Below are positions 23,433-32,204 of a stretch of 64,000 nucleotides of DNA, in pieces. A program made the position numbers and the translations under genes. The notes beneath the pieces were generated by a model. It saw only the letters and a list, made by a program, of their open reading frames with translations. It had not been told where the DNA came from and ran no database searches. Position 1 is the stretch's first letter; the number at the start of each line of letters is the position of its first letter. Source of the DNA: Streptosporangium canum (lineage in GTDB: Bacteria; Actinomycetota; Actinomycetes; Streptosporangiales; Streptosporangiaceae); NCBI RefSeq assembly GCF_900113865.1, contig NZ_FOQY01000030.1:29699-93698 (forward strand), in the 5' to 3' direction.

Positions 23433-24199
23433 CCGACGTCCTCGCGTCCGAGTGGCTGAAGCTCCGCTCCGTCCGCTCCACCTGGTACATCCTCGGCCTG
23501 GTCGCCCTCGCCGTGCCCCTCGTCGCCTTCCTGACGCTGCAGGGGGTGAACGGCTGGGACGGCCTGCCGCCCGGGCGCCGGGCGCGATTCCAGGCTCCGC
23601 CCATGGAACAGGTCCTCCTGCCGCTCGTCCAGCTCTGCATGGGGGTCCTCGCCGTGCTGGCGATCGCCTCGGAGTACGCCACCGGCATGATCCGCACCAC
23701 CCTGGCGGCCGTGCCGCGCCGCCGGACGGTGCTCGGGGGGAAGGCGGTGATCACCGCCGGGATCGCCCTTCTCGGCGGCCTGCTCTTCCTGTTCGGGGCG
23801 TTCGCCGTCAGCCGGGCGATCGTCGGCGACCGGCCGATGAGCCCCGGCTACACGACCCCGCCGGAGGCGGAGGTCCCGATGCTGCTGGCCTCCGGCCTGT
23901 CGGTGGCGGTGGTCGCACTGGTCGGCCTGGGCCTGGGCGCGGTCACGCGCTCCGCCGCCGGGGCGATCGTCGCCGTCAGCGGGCTGCTGTTCGTGCTCCC
24001 CGTGCTCGCCGGCCTCCTCCCCGGTCCCTGGAGCGGCCGGGTCGGCTCGGTGCTGCCGACCAACCTCGCGGGGCAGCTCGTGGACCATCCGTCCGCCGTG
24101 GGAGACCTGCCGCCGCTCGGGGCGCTGGGCCTGCTGGTGGCGTACGCGGTCGCCGCCCTGGGCGCGGGAACCGCCGTGCTGGCCCGTCGGGACGCGTGA
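23429..24199 (+). CDS. ABC-2 type membrane permease, second copy
   Basis: A 256-residue protein that repeats the first permease's N-terminus almost exactly (one difference in the first 20 residues) and its loop IASEYATGMIRTTLAAVPRR. The middle and C-terminal helices have diverged. It has six predicted membrane segments. It overlaps the upstream stop by 4 bases (ATGA). The duplication is tandem and in frame with the operon. Its end is followed by about 150 bases with no feature I can name. Confidence 0.9.
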   Translation: MTDVLASEWLKLRSVRSTWYILGLVALAVPLVAFLTLQGVNGWDGLPPGRRARFQAPPMEQVLLPLVQLCMGVLAVLAIASEYATGMIRTTLAAVPRRRTVLGGKAVITAGIALLGGLLFLFGAFAVSRAIVGDRPMSPGYTTPPEAEVPMLLASGLSVAVVALVGLGLGAVTRSAAGAIVAVSGLLFVLPVLAGLLPGPWSGRVGSVLPTNLAGQLVDHPSAVGDLPPLGALGLLVAYAVAALGAGTAVLARRDA

Positions 24200-24347
24200 G
24201 AGGTGGACATCCCGTTCCGGCGCCGAGCCGCAGGAGCGGGCGGTCGCGGCCGTGCACACCCCCGGCGCGGCCGGGGCGTTCGCGTGCCGTACGGAGGAGC
24301 CGCGGCGAGGGCAGCCGGAGTCAGGCGTGCGCCGTGGGACGGCGTGG

Positions 24348-24914
24348 TCACCGGGGGCTCTCTCCGGGGTGCGGGTAGTAGGTGATCAGACCTCGGCCGA
24401 TCCGCCAGGCGCTGCCGTCCGCCGCCACCCCGCGCATGCCCTCCAGCGTGGCCGGCCCGGCCAGTTCCACGACCCGCACGTCGCCCAGGCAGGCGAATCC
24501 GTAGGTGCGCCGCGGCTCCCAGCCGGTGCTGTGCCGCAGCCGGCGGCTCATCTGCGCCCACCCGAGCGCGGTGCCGGCCACCACCCACGCGTCGGGGTCG
24601 CCGGCGGCGAACCGCCGCGCCGGGCGCAGCCAGGACGCGGCCTCCTCGGGCCAGTCGACGATCGCCGGCACGGTCCCGCCCGCGCCCTCCCAGCTCCGGA
24701 CGAACGCCTGCGCCGCCGCCCGGGAGGCGTCGTCGCGGCCGTGGCCGACGGTGACCGTCTCGACCCGCGGCCGGGCCGCGGTCAGCAGGTCCAGCAGCGC
24801 CGCCGTCTCGGCGGGGGTGTGCCCGGCGGCTCGTCCCGGAGCGACGGCTCCCGCGACGGCGCCCCGGCGGATCAGCGGTGAACCCGATCGGTCGGCTCTT
24901 CCGGTGACGGTCAT
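24348..24914 (-). CDS. protein of unknown function, possible periplasmic-binding-fold remnant
   Basis: A 188-residue protein from the ATG at 24914, which has AGGGAG 9 bases upstream. The track-wide frame to 24956 has no ribosome site. There is no signal peptide or membrane helix. The sequence alternates hydrophobic strands and helices (VETVTVGHGRDDASRAAAQAF, DAWVVAGTALGWAQMSRRL) in a way reminiscent of one lobe of a substrate-binding protein, but I cannot name a family. It lies 55 bases downstream of the damaged 2OG oxygenase gene on the same strand, so the two were probably co-transcribed. Confidence 0.5.
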   Translation of the reverse strand: MTVTGRADRSGSPLIRRGAVAGAVAPGRAAGHTPAETAALLDLLTAARPRVETVTVGHGRDDASRAAAQAFVRSWEGAGGTVPAIVDWPEEAASWLRPARRFAAGDPDAWVVAGTALGWAQMSRRLRHSTGWEPRRTYGFACLGDVRVVELAGPATLEGMRGVAADGSAWRIGRGLITYYPHPGESPR

Positions 24915-24968
24915 GTCGTGTGCTCCCTGTCGATCTTCCAGGCGGCGTATCCGCACGGCCGTCCCTCT

Positions 24969-25730
24969 TCAGGCCGCGTCGTGGAAGACCAGGCCCAGGG
25001 TGTGACGGATGCCCGAGCGGACGGTGCTGACGCCGTGGCGGACCGGGGCGGCTGACCAGCCGCGCGCCGACTCCACGGGACGGTCACGGGTGGTGAAGAC
25101 CAGCCCGTGGCCCTGCCGGAGCAGGGTCGAGGTGCCCCGGGACTGGGCGCGGGGCCGCTGCTCGACCATCAGGAACTCCCCGCCGGTGTGGTCGACGCCG
25201 GGCTCGTCCAGGCCGATGACGACCTGCAGGGGGAAGACGAGGTCTCCGTACAGGTCGCGGTGGAGCGCGTTCCAGTCGCCCTACCGGTAGCGCAGCAGGA
25301 TCGGCGTCGGCTTGGTCTGACCGGCCGCGTGGCACATCTCCAGCCACTCGTCCAGGGTGTCGGGCCACGGCGCGCTCCTGCCGAGCTTGGCGGCCCAGTC
25401 GCGGGCGATGGGCAGCAGACGCGGATAGAACGCCTGCCTCAGTTGCCGCACGGGTTCGGGGAACGGGCTGTCGAAGTAGCGGTACTGCCCGGATCCGAAC
25501 CGGTAACGGGCCATGTCGACGGTCGAGCGGAAGCGCCAGGTCTCCTCGTACAGCGCGGAGAGCTCCGCGCACTCGGCGGGGCCGAGGAGCCGCGGGGTCA
25601 GGGCGCAGCCGTGGGCGTTGACCTCGTCCGTCACGCCGGACCAGTCGACCTGGCCGACCCGGGCGGCGAGGTCGGCCTCGTTGGCCGCCGCGGCCACCGT
25701 GCCGCCGGTCTGCCGGGATGGGGTGTTCAT
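24969..25730 (-). pseudogene. 2OG-Fe(II) oxygenase interrupted by an in-frame amber codon
   Basis: One continuous minus-strand frame of 253 codons is broken only by TAG at 25283-25281. Before it the sequence ends PTPILLRYR; after it comes GDWNALHRDLYGDLVFPLQ, which contains the HxD iron ligands. The distal His region (VRHGVSTVRSGIRHTLGLVF) and the family's C-terminal HDAA are present. A single CAG to TAG change (Gln in the usual RYRxGDWN context) would explain it. Without readthrough the 149-residue product lacks all iron ligands. It could be a recent nonsense mutation, a sequencing error, or a suppressed codon. Start ATG at 25730. Related intact proteins are prolyl-hydroxylase-like enzymes of unknown substrate. 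Confidence 0.82.
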
Positions 25731-25967
25731 GAGTGGCCTCGAGCCCTTCGGAGAGGTTGTCGTCTCACCTGGTAAACGTCCCGGGGCGGCCGGATGTGAG
25801 GTCCCGATCCCAGAAAGGCCGAGAACACGGTCACTTCTTGGGCCCGGCCCGGTACGCGGCCGAGGCCGGCGGCGGGACCCGGACGCGGCGGGCGGCCGGA
25901 GGAGTCGCCAGGGTTTGAGCCGGGCGCCTTGTATCGCAAGCCAGTTATCCGCGTTTGCAATTATCGC

Positions 25968-25990
25968 GCGCCGACAACTATTGTCGGCGC
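25968..25990. promoter_or_regulatory. 23-bp perfect inverted repeat, operator for the MFS gene
   Basis: Arms GCGCCGACAA and TTGTCGGCGC flank CTA, 30 bases before the MFS start codon. A possible promoter overlaps it: TTGCAA at 25955-25960 and TATTGT at 25979-25984, 18 bases apart. A repressor dimer here would block transcription. No regulator gene is adjacent, so the ligand acts in trans. Confidence 0.7.
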
Positions 25991-26020
25991 TTGTACTCGT
26001 CGCACGTAACTGGAGGGTTC

Positions 26021-27205
26021 ATGCCTCTCGCCTTGCTCGCGCTGGCCATCGGTGCCTTCGGCATCGGTACCACGGAGTTCGTCATCGCGGGCCTGCTCCC
26101 CGAGGTCGCCCGCGACTTCGGCGTCTCCATTCCCACGGCCGGCTACCTCATCTCCGGCTACGCGCTCGGCGTCGCGGCGGGCGCCGCGCCGATGACCGTC
26201 CTCGGCACACGCATGCGGCGCAAGCATCTGCTCCTCGCCCTCATGGTGATCTTCATCCTGGGTAACGTGCTGTCCGCGCTGGCGCCCACCTACGGACTGA
26301 TGATGACCGGCCGTATCGTGGCCTCCTTCACTCACGGCGCCTTCTTCGGCGTCGGCGCGATCTTGGCCGGCGACCTGGTCGCCCCGGGCAGGCGGGCCAG
26401 CGCCATCGCCCTGATGTTCACCGGCCTCACCCTCGCCAACGTGCTCGGCGTGCCGATGGGCACTTTCATCGGCCAGGCCTTCGGCTGGCGTGTCACGTTC
26501 TGGGTCGTGGCCGGTCTCGGTGTCGTCGGCCTTCTCGGCATCGCCGCGCTCGTGCCCGCCCAGCCGCGCCCCACGGGCACCGACATCGGCGCCGAGCTGG
26601 CCGTGTTCCGCAACCCGCAGGTGTGGCTGGCCATCGCGATGACCGTTCTCGGGTTCGGCGGCGTCTTCGCCTCCTTCACCTACATCGCGCCGATGATGAC
26701 CGAGGTCGCCGGGTTCTCCGAGGGGGCGGTCAGCTGGCTGCTGGTGCTCTTCGGCATCGGGCTCGTGATCGGCAACCTGCTCGGCGGGCGCCTCGCCGAC
26801 CGCGCCCTGATGCCCAGCCTCTACGCCCTGCTGGCCGGCCTCGCGCTCGTGCTCGCCGTCTTCACCTTCACCTCCCGCGCCCAGATCCCCGCCGCGATCA
26901 CGGTGTTCCTGCTCGGCGCGTTCGGTTTCGCGACCGTCCCGCCCCTGCAGAAGCGGGTCCTCGACAACGCGGCGGCGGCTCCGACGCTGGCCTCCGCCGT
27001 CAACATCGGCGCGTTCAACCTCGGCAACGCCCTGGCCGCCTGGCTCGGCGGCCTGGTCATCACCGCCGGTCTCGGTTACACCGCGCCCAACTGGGTCGGC
27101 GCGCTGCTCGCCGCCGCCGCCCTCGCCCTGGCGGCCCTCTCCGGGCTGCTCGAACGCCGTACGGTGACGGCCGCCGCCCCCCGGTCCGAGATGCAGCCGG
27201 TCTGA
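26021..27205 (+). CDS. MFS transporter, DHA1 family (AraJ/Cmx-like drug or sugar efflux)
   Basis: A 394-residue protein with 12 membrane segments. I use ATG at 26021 (GGAGG 5 bases upstream); the longer frame from 25955 would read through the operator. It opens LALLALAIGAFGIGTTEFVIAGLLPEVA, the hallmark of the DHA1 AraJ/Cml/PbuE group. Motif A-like loop is TRMRRKHLLL, and motif C-like GLTLANVLGVPMGTFIG follows in helix 5. Family members export chloramphenicol, arabinose-type sugars or purines by proton antiport. A palindrome covers the promoter. It is monocistronic. Confidence 0.9.
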   Translation: MPLALLALAIGAFGIGTTEFVIAGLLPEVARDFGVSIPTAGYLISGYALGVAAGAAPMTVLGTRMRRKHLLLALMVIFILGNVLSALAPTYGLMMTGRIVASFTHGAFFGVGAILAGDLVAPGRRASAIALMFTGLTLANVLGVPMGTFIGQAFGWRVTFWVVAGLGVVGLLGIAALVPAQPRPTGTDIGAELAVFRNPQVWLAIAMTVLGFGGVFASFTYIAPMMTEVAGFSEGAVSWLLVLFGIGLVIGNLLGGRLADRALMPSLYALLAGLALVLAVFTFTSRAQIPAAITVFLLGAFGFATVPPLQKRVLDNAAAAPTLASAVNIGAFNLGNALAAWLGGLVITAGLGYTAPNWVGALLAAAALALAALSGLLERRTVTAAAPRSEMQPV

Positions 27206-27412
27206 CCGCCCCCCGGCCGGGAGGCCATCGCGGCGACCTCCCCGGTTCGGCGCGCAATCCGTTTGTCCGGCGCCGGCCCACTCTGGAAGCATGTTCCGTC
27301 CGCCGGAACGGCAGGCGGCCGAGCCGGTGGCGGGCGGTCAAGGTGCCGGCCGCCGGTCGAGACGACGGCCGGTGGCCAAGACGCCGGTCGGCGGTCGTGG
27401 GACAGGGGGCGC

Positions 27413-28924
27413 ATGAACAAGGCGACGGCGGGCGAGATCGTGGCGACGACGGGCGGGCGGGTCCGGGGCAGGAGGGTCGCCGGCGGTGTCCGCGCCACGC
27501 TCGGAATCCCCTACGCGGCCCCTCCCTTCGGCGCCGGCCGGTTCCGGGAACCGCGACCCGCGTCGGCCTGGGGCGGTGTGCGGGACTGCGACCGGTTCGG
27601 TCCCGTCGCGCCGCAGTCGGCGCATCTGCCCGGGGCTCCGGCGTGGTCCCCAGACCAGGACGACACGCTGAGCGTGAACGTGTGGGCCCCCGAACGGGCC
27701 GCGGGTCCGCTCCCCGTCCTCTTCTGGATTCACGGTGGCGCCTACACCTTCGGCTCCTCGGCGCAGCCCGAATACGACGGCGCCGAACTGGCCCGCGCCG
27801 GGCTGGTGGTGGTGACCTGCAACTACCGGCTGGGGTTCGAGGGGTTCGGCCACGTGCCCGGTCTCCCCGCCAACCGGGGCCTGTTCGACCAGGTCGCCGC
27901 GCTGCGCTGGGTCCGCGACAACATCGCGGGCTTCGGCGGCGATCCCGGGAACGTCACCGTGGCCGGGCAGTCCGCCGGGGCGGGCTCGGTCGCCTGCCTG
28001 CTGACCATGGACCGGTCACGTGGGCTGTTCCGGCGCGCCATCGCCCACAGCGTGCCCGACGCCTACTATCCGCCCGGCCTCGCCGCGGGCCTGACCCGGA
28101 TGGTGGCGGCGGCCGCCGGGGTCCCCGCCACCGCGGGCGGGCTGCTCTCCGCCGCCCCGCATGCTCTGGTCGCCGCCTCCGACCGGGTGGTCCAGGACTA
28201 CCGCGCCGACCCGGCCTCCGGCCCGCTGCACTACGACACGGTGATCTACGGGCCGGTTCTCGACGGGGACGTGCTCGCCACGGATCCGCTGTCCGCGCTC
28301 TCCGCGGGCACCGTACGGGAGGTGGACCTGCTGCTCTGCCACACCACGCAGGAGTCCTGGCTGATGCACCGGACGGGGAGCATGCCCCCGGTCACCGACG
28401 AGGAGGGGCTGGCCCGCTTCGCGGCGGACTTCGGCCTGCCCGACGCCCTGGTGGCGGGCTACCGCGCGCTGCTGCCGGACGCGCCGGTGCTGGAGGTCTA
28501 CCTCGCCATGGCCGGAGACGCGGTCTTCGCCGAGCACACCGCCGGGCTGGCGCGGGCCCACGCCCGCGCGGGCGGGCGGGCCTTCCTGTCCCGCTTCGCC
28601 CGCCGCCGCACCTCCCCGGACGGCGGTACGGCGCGGCCGTGGCACGCCGCGGACGTTCCGTTCGCTTTCGGCAACCTGGACGCCGTCGGCGTGGACTTCC
28701 TGATCGGCGGCGTCCCCGACGGACAGGACCGCGCGCTGTCCCGGCGGATGGTGCGCGCCTGGGCGGACTTCTGCGCGACCGGCGACCCCGGCTGGCCCCG
28801 GCTCACCGCGGCCTCCGCCCCGGTGCGGTCCTGGGGAGTGCCGGAGGACCGGGTGGCCGACGACGACGCCACCGCCGTCCACGCCCTGTGGCGCGGGGTG
28901 GTCCCCTCCCGGCTGCGGCTCTAA
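27413..28924 (+). CDS. type B carboxylesterase
   Basis: A 503-residue alpha/beta hydrolase of the carboxylesterase type B / cholinesterase family. The oxyanion region is WIHGGAYTFG, the nucleophile elbow is VAGQSAGAGSV (Ser), and the acidic and His residues sit in the C-terminal half (His in PWHAADVPFAFGN). The start is ATG at 27413 after AGGGGGC. There is no signal peptide, so it is cytoplasmic. Such enzymes hydrolyse esters of bulky alcohols, including p-nitrobenzyl esters; the physiological substrate is unknown. The gene stands alone. Confidence 0.9.
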   Translation: MNKATAGEIVATTGGRVRGRRVAGGVRATLGIPYAAPPFGAGRFREPRPASAWGGVRDCDRFGPVAPQSAHLPGAPAWSPDQDDTLSVNVWAPERAAGPLPVLFWIHGGAYTFGSSAQPEYDGAELARAGLVVVTCNYRLGFEGFGHVPGLPANRGLFDQVAALRWVRDNIAGFGGDPGNVTVAGQSAGAGSVACLLTMDRSRGLFRRAIAHSVPDAYYPPGLAAGLTRMVAAAAGVPATAGGLLSAAPHALVAASDRVVQDYRADPASGPLHYDTVIYGPVLDGDVLATDPLSALSAGTVREVDLLLCHTTQESWLMHRTGSMPPVTDEEGLARFAADFGLPDALVAGYRALLPDAPVLEVYLAMAGDAVFAEHTAGLARAHARAGGRAFLSRFARRRTSPDGGTARPWHAADVPFAFGNLDAVGVDFLIGGVPDGQDRALSRRMVRAWADFCATGDPGWPRLTAASAPVRSWGVPEDRVADDDATAVHALWRGVVPSRLRL

Positions 28925-29029
28925 AGGGGTATTTGATCCATGCTCGTCGCCTCCGAGCGCGTCCTCGGCTCGGAGCCCAGCCCGCCCAGGTGATCGCGTA
29001 GATCCAGTACGCCCTGTACCTGCGCGCCC

Positions 29030-29503
29030 TTAGTCCACGTCGACGTCGTCGAGGAATCGGAGGAGGTGCGAGAGCACTCGGATGCAGGTGGCGATCTCGG
29101 TGTCGGTCAGGTCGCCGCCGGCCTGGCGCAGCACCGTGCGCTCGCGGTCGACCACGGCGGTGATGGCGGCCCGCCCCTCCTCGGTCAGCCGGATGAGCGA
29201 GGACCTCTTGTGCATCGGGTTGGGGACGGACTCGACCAGGTGTCGCGCGGCCGCGTCGTTGATCATGCGCTGCACGAACTGGCGGCTCAACGCCTGGGCC
29301 CGACCCATCTGAGGGACGGTCATGGATCCGTGCTCGCGGAGCATGTTGAGCACGGCCCGCACCCCGACCGACAACCCCTCGATGGGCGCGTCCTGCTCCA
29401 CCTTGCGCTGGGCGCGCCGGTACAGCGGCCCCACCAGGTCGAACACTTCGGTGAGGCGGTCGGCCGGCTCTCCGGACGCCGGGTCATGATCTGTCTCGCT
29501 CAC
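29030..29503 (-). CDS. MarR-family regulator
   Basis: A 157-residue winged-helix protein from a GTG start. It shows the MarR layout: N-terminal dimer helix, VPQMGRAQALSRQFVQRMINDA as the HTH, then the wing VESVPNPMHKRSSLIRLTEEGRAAI, and a C-terminal dimer helix. It is divergent from an alpha/beta hydrolase gene, with two near-identical 19-bp palindromes in the 57-base gap. It should repress both genes until a ligand, perhaps the hydrolase substrate, binds. Confidence 0.9.
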   Translation of the reverse strand: MSETDHDPASGEPADRLTEVFDLVGPLYRRAQRKVEQDAPIEGLSVGVRAVLNMLREHGSMTVPQMGRAQALSRQFVQRMINDAAARHLVESVPNPMHKRSSLIRLTEEGRAAITAVVDRERTVLRQAGGDLTDTEIATCIRVLSHLLRFLDDVDVD

Positions 29504-29512
29504 CTCCCCATC

Positions 29513-29562
29513 ATGACACCTGGGTTGTCATCATGGGGCAATAATGACACCTTGGTTGTCAT
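29513..29562. promoter_or_regulatory. two MarR operators
   Basis: ATGACACCTGGGTTGTCAT (29513-29531) and ATGACACCTTGGTTGTCAT (29544-29562) are 19-bp inverted repeats one base different, 31 bp apart (three helical turns). The second includes the first bases of the hydrolase start codon; the first lies 10 bases from the MarR start codon. Confidence 0.8.
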
Positions 29563-30337
29563 GAATGATCTGTTCTGGCTCGACACCGGCACCGGACGAC
29601 CCCTTGTCCTGCTCCACGGCGGCTTCGTGGACCACCACATGTGGGACGACCAGATTCCGGTCCTCGCCTCGCGGTACCGCGTCATCACGCCCGACGCCCG
29701 CGGCCACGGCCGGTCCGCCAACGCCACCGAGCCGTTCCGGTTCACCGACGACCTCGCCGCGCTGCTGCGCCACCTGGGCACCGGCCCCGCGACCCTGGTC
29801 GGAGTCTCCATGGGGGCGGGCATCGCGGTCGACACCGCGCTGGAACACCCCGAACTGGTCGGCGCCGTGGTCGTCAGCGGCGCCGGGACCAACGAGCCGT
29901 ACTTCACCGATCCCTGGACCACCCAAACCATGGCCGCGTGGCACTCGGCGATGGCCGCCGGTGATCTGGACCTCTCGGTCGAGGCGTTCACGCTCTTGGC
30001 GGCGGGCCCGCACCGGACCCTCGGGGAGCTCGACCCCGACGTCGTGAACCGTCTGCGCCGGATGGCCAGGGGAACCATGAGTAAGCACACCTCCGACGAA
30101 CCTGACCGGCTCGTCCCGGTGCCCGATGCCTGGGCCCGCGTCGCCAAGATCGAAATTCCCGTTCTGGCGATCAACGGCGCCATCGACTCACCCGACCACA
30201 TCGGCATGGCCGAACGCCTCGCCGGCACCGTCGCCAACGGCCGCGCGATCTCGATTGACGGGACCGCCCACTACCCCAACATGGAGCGCCCGGACATCTT
30301 CAACGAGATCCTCGAAGACTTCCTGCGCACCTTGTGA
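29561..30337 (+). CDS. alpha/beta hydrolase
   Basis: A 258-residue alpha/beta-fold hydrolase. The oxyanion loop is LLHGGFVDHHMWD, strand 4 ends GHGRSA, the nucleophile elbow is GVSMGAGIA (Ser), and the catalytic Asp and His are in INGAIDSPDH and DGTAHYPNME. It resembles the haloperoxidase/epoxide-hydrolase-like group. The ATG at 29561 has no ribosome site and overlaps an operator, so the message may be leaderless. The MarR neighbour should control it. Confidence 0.85.
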   Translation: MNDLFWLDTGTGRPLVLLHGGFVDHHMWDDQIPVLASRYRVITPDARGHGRSANATEPFRFTDDLAALLRHLGTGPATLVGVSMGAGIAVDTALEHPELVGAVVVSGAGTNEPYFTDPWTTQTMAAWHSAMAAGDLDLSVEAFTLLAAGPHRTLGELDPDVVNRLRRMARGTMSKHTSDEPDRLVPVPDAWARVAKIEIPVLAINGAIDSPDHIGMAERLAGTVANGRAISIDGTAHYPNMERPDIFNEILEDFLRTL

Positions 30338-30408
30338 CCACACCACCGACAGCTCTCCCCCCAACCGCCGGCGACCGGTGCCGGCGGCTCGACGACGTTG
30401 CCGAGGCC

Positions 30409-30444
30409 GGGGCGCCGGAGTACGTCGCCGTACTCCGGCACCCC
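30409..30444. terminator. bidirectional hairpin terminator
   Basis: A 16-bp stem (30409-30424 with 30429-30444, one G-T type mismatch) closes on TCGC between the convergent hydrolase and RtcB genes. It should stop transcription from both sides. Confidence 0.8.
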
Positions 30445-30452
30445 TCAGCCGG

Positions 30453-31988
30453 TCACCCCTTGACGGTCAGCAGCGGTCGCAGCTCGACGACGGGTTCGGC
30501 GACCCCGGCCCTGCGGAGACTCGAGACGACGGGGCCGATGTCCTTGTACACCCAGGGGGCCTCCTGCTTGAGGTCGCGCCGCCACGCGGCCATCACGTCG
30601 GAGCGGCGGGTGACGGCCGGGTCACGGTGGTCCAGCGGGGTGACCACCCGGAAGTCACGCAGGAAGGCGTCCAACGCGGCGTCGCCCGCCTGGGCGGCGG
30701 CGCCCCGGCGCACGCGGCGACCGGCGCCGTGGCAGGCGCTCGCCAGGGTCCGGGGGCTGCCGTGACCGCGCAGCACGTAACTGGCGGCCCCCATCGAGCC
30801 CGGTACGATGACGGGCTCGCCCCACATCGCGTACGGCCCGCCCGCCGTCTCGGCGTATCCGCCCGCCGGCGTCGCGCCCTTGCGGTGTACGACCTGTCCG
30901 TCGTCGTGCTGCCACAGCAGGTTGTGCGGGGCGTCATACACGAGGTCGGCGGTGAGCTCCCCGCACTCGGCGGCGAGCCCGGCGCGCAGCATCAGCGACA
31001 GGAAAAAGCGGTTGCCCACCGCGAAGTTCGCCGCGTTGCCGAACGCGTCGAGGTAGCGCCGCCGCGCCGGCGCGGACCGTCCGTCCGGCATCATGGGAAT
31101 GATCTTGTTGTCCGGCAGGGGGACGCCTGCGGGCCATGCCGCTCTGGCCTGGTCCAGCCCGGACGCGTTGGCCTGATGTCCCAGCGACAGGGAGCCGCTG
31201 TGCACCATCAGCACCACCTGGCCGAGGCTGAAGCCCCAGCTGTGGGCGGCCTGCCGGTCATGGACCGCCGACACGTACTGCAGCTCCGCGAAATGGTTGC
31301 CGCCGCCGACGCTGCCGATGATGCTGTCGTAGCTCGTGCCGCCCGCGCTGTTGATCCAGTCCCGGAAGGCGTCGGCGTTCGTCGTCGAGTACCGCGATCC
31401 GTGGATCCGGCCGAGCTGGGCGTCGCCGGGCCGCAGCGCCGACCACACCCCGTCCGCCCGCTCCGGCGCGCCGGCGCCGAGCAGTCCCGGCAGGCCGTCG
31501 CGGAGCAGCGCCTCTCGCTGGAGACCGGACAGTGCGATGCGCCGGCCGCCCTCGAAGAACAGGTGCCGTAGCCGGCGCTCCAGCGCGTCCAGCCGCGGGC
31601 GCACCTGGTCGGCGGTCAGCGACGTCGTCTCCAGCCGCATGCCGCAGTTGATGTCGTTGCCGACCGCCTGGGGGAGCAGCGCGCCGCGCGTCTGCAGCAC
31701 CGTGCCGATCGGGATCCCGGCCCCCCTGTGGAGGTCGGGGGTCAGCACGACCCGGCTGATCGCCGCTTCGGTGTGCCCGGTCACCGCGCCCAACCGCTCC
31801 AGGGTGTCGGCGGTGGCGAGCACGGTGAGGATCTCGTCGATCGCGCTGGACTCGATCGGCACGTCGGTCCCGGCGCAGACGTCCACGGGGATGCCCCATC
31901 GATTGGGCAGATGGAGCCAGCTGTCGTCGGTGCGGACGAGCCTCGGGTCCTGCTGGAAGGCGGCGGGACGCCGCTTGGAGGTTGTCAT
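30453..31988 (-). CDS. rtcB: RtcB-family RNA ligase
   Basis: A 511-residue RtcB protein, the GTP- and Mn-dependent ligase joining 2',3'-cyclic-phosphate and 5'-OH RNA ends. Visible motifs are DLHRGAGIPIG, GNDINCGMRL (metal-binding Cys), GGGNHFAE, VHSGSLSLG, APHN, RKGATPAG, GSMGAASY and the C-terminal SACHGAGRR (GTP-binding His loop). No archease, RtcA or RtcR gene is nearby, so it works alone here. ATG start, with 216 bases upstream to the next gene, containing no other coding feature. The assignment to family is secure; the natural RNA target is not known. Confidence 0.88.
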   Translation of the reverse strand: MTTSKRRPAAFQQDPRLVRTDDSWLHLPNRWGIPVDVCAGTDVPIESSAIDEILTVLATADTLERLGAVTGHTEAAISRVVLTPDLHRGAGIPIGTVLQTRGALLPQAVGNDINCGMRLETTSLTADQVRPRLDALERRLRHLFFEGGRRIALSGLQREALLRDGLPGLLGAGAPERADGVWSALRPGDAQLGRIHGSRYSTTNADAFRDWINSAGGTSYDSIIGSVGGGNHFAELQYVSAVHDRQAAHSWGFSLGQVVLMVHSGSLSLGHQANASGLDQARAAWPAGVPLPDNKIIPMMPDGRSAPARRRYLDAFGNAANFAVGNRFFLSLMLRAGLAAECGELTADLVYDAPHNLLWQHDDGQVVHRKGATPAGGYAETAGGPYAMWGEPVIVPGSMGAASYVLRGHGSPRTLASACHGAGRRVRRGAAAQAGDAALDAFLRDFRVVTPLDHRDPAVTRRSDVMAAWRRDLKQEAPWVYKDIGPVVSSLRRAGVAEPVVELRPLLTVKG

Positions 31989-32204
31989 GAAGCCTTCCTG
32001 GTGGCTGCTGGTGAGAGAGATGCGAGTTCCGCCGCCATCCGGTGACGGGCATGCGGGACAGCGCCGGCACCTGGGCCGGCGGTGGACTCCCCGAGGTTCA
32101 GCAGCCGCGAGGTGAGATCGACTTTAGCGGCGGAGCCCGGCACCCCCAACGGGTTTTCGGCCGCAGCGCGCCTTCGCCCCTGTCCGACGCCGGGCGCCTG
32201 CGCG

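Noticed and set aside
25895..25935. Minus-strand GGCTCAAACCCTGGCGACTCC resembling a tRNA 3' end (T-arm and acceptor)
   Set aside because: No cloverleaf can be drawn upstream, and the T-loop lacks the TTC start. At most a decayed tRNA fragment; a tRNA scan would settle it.
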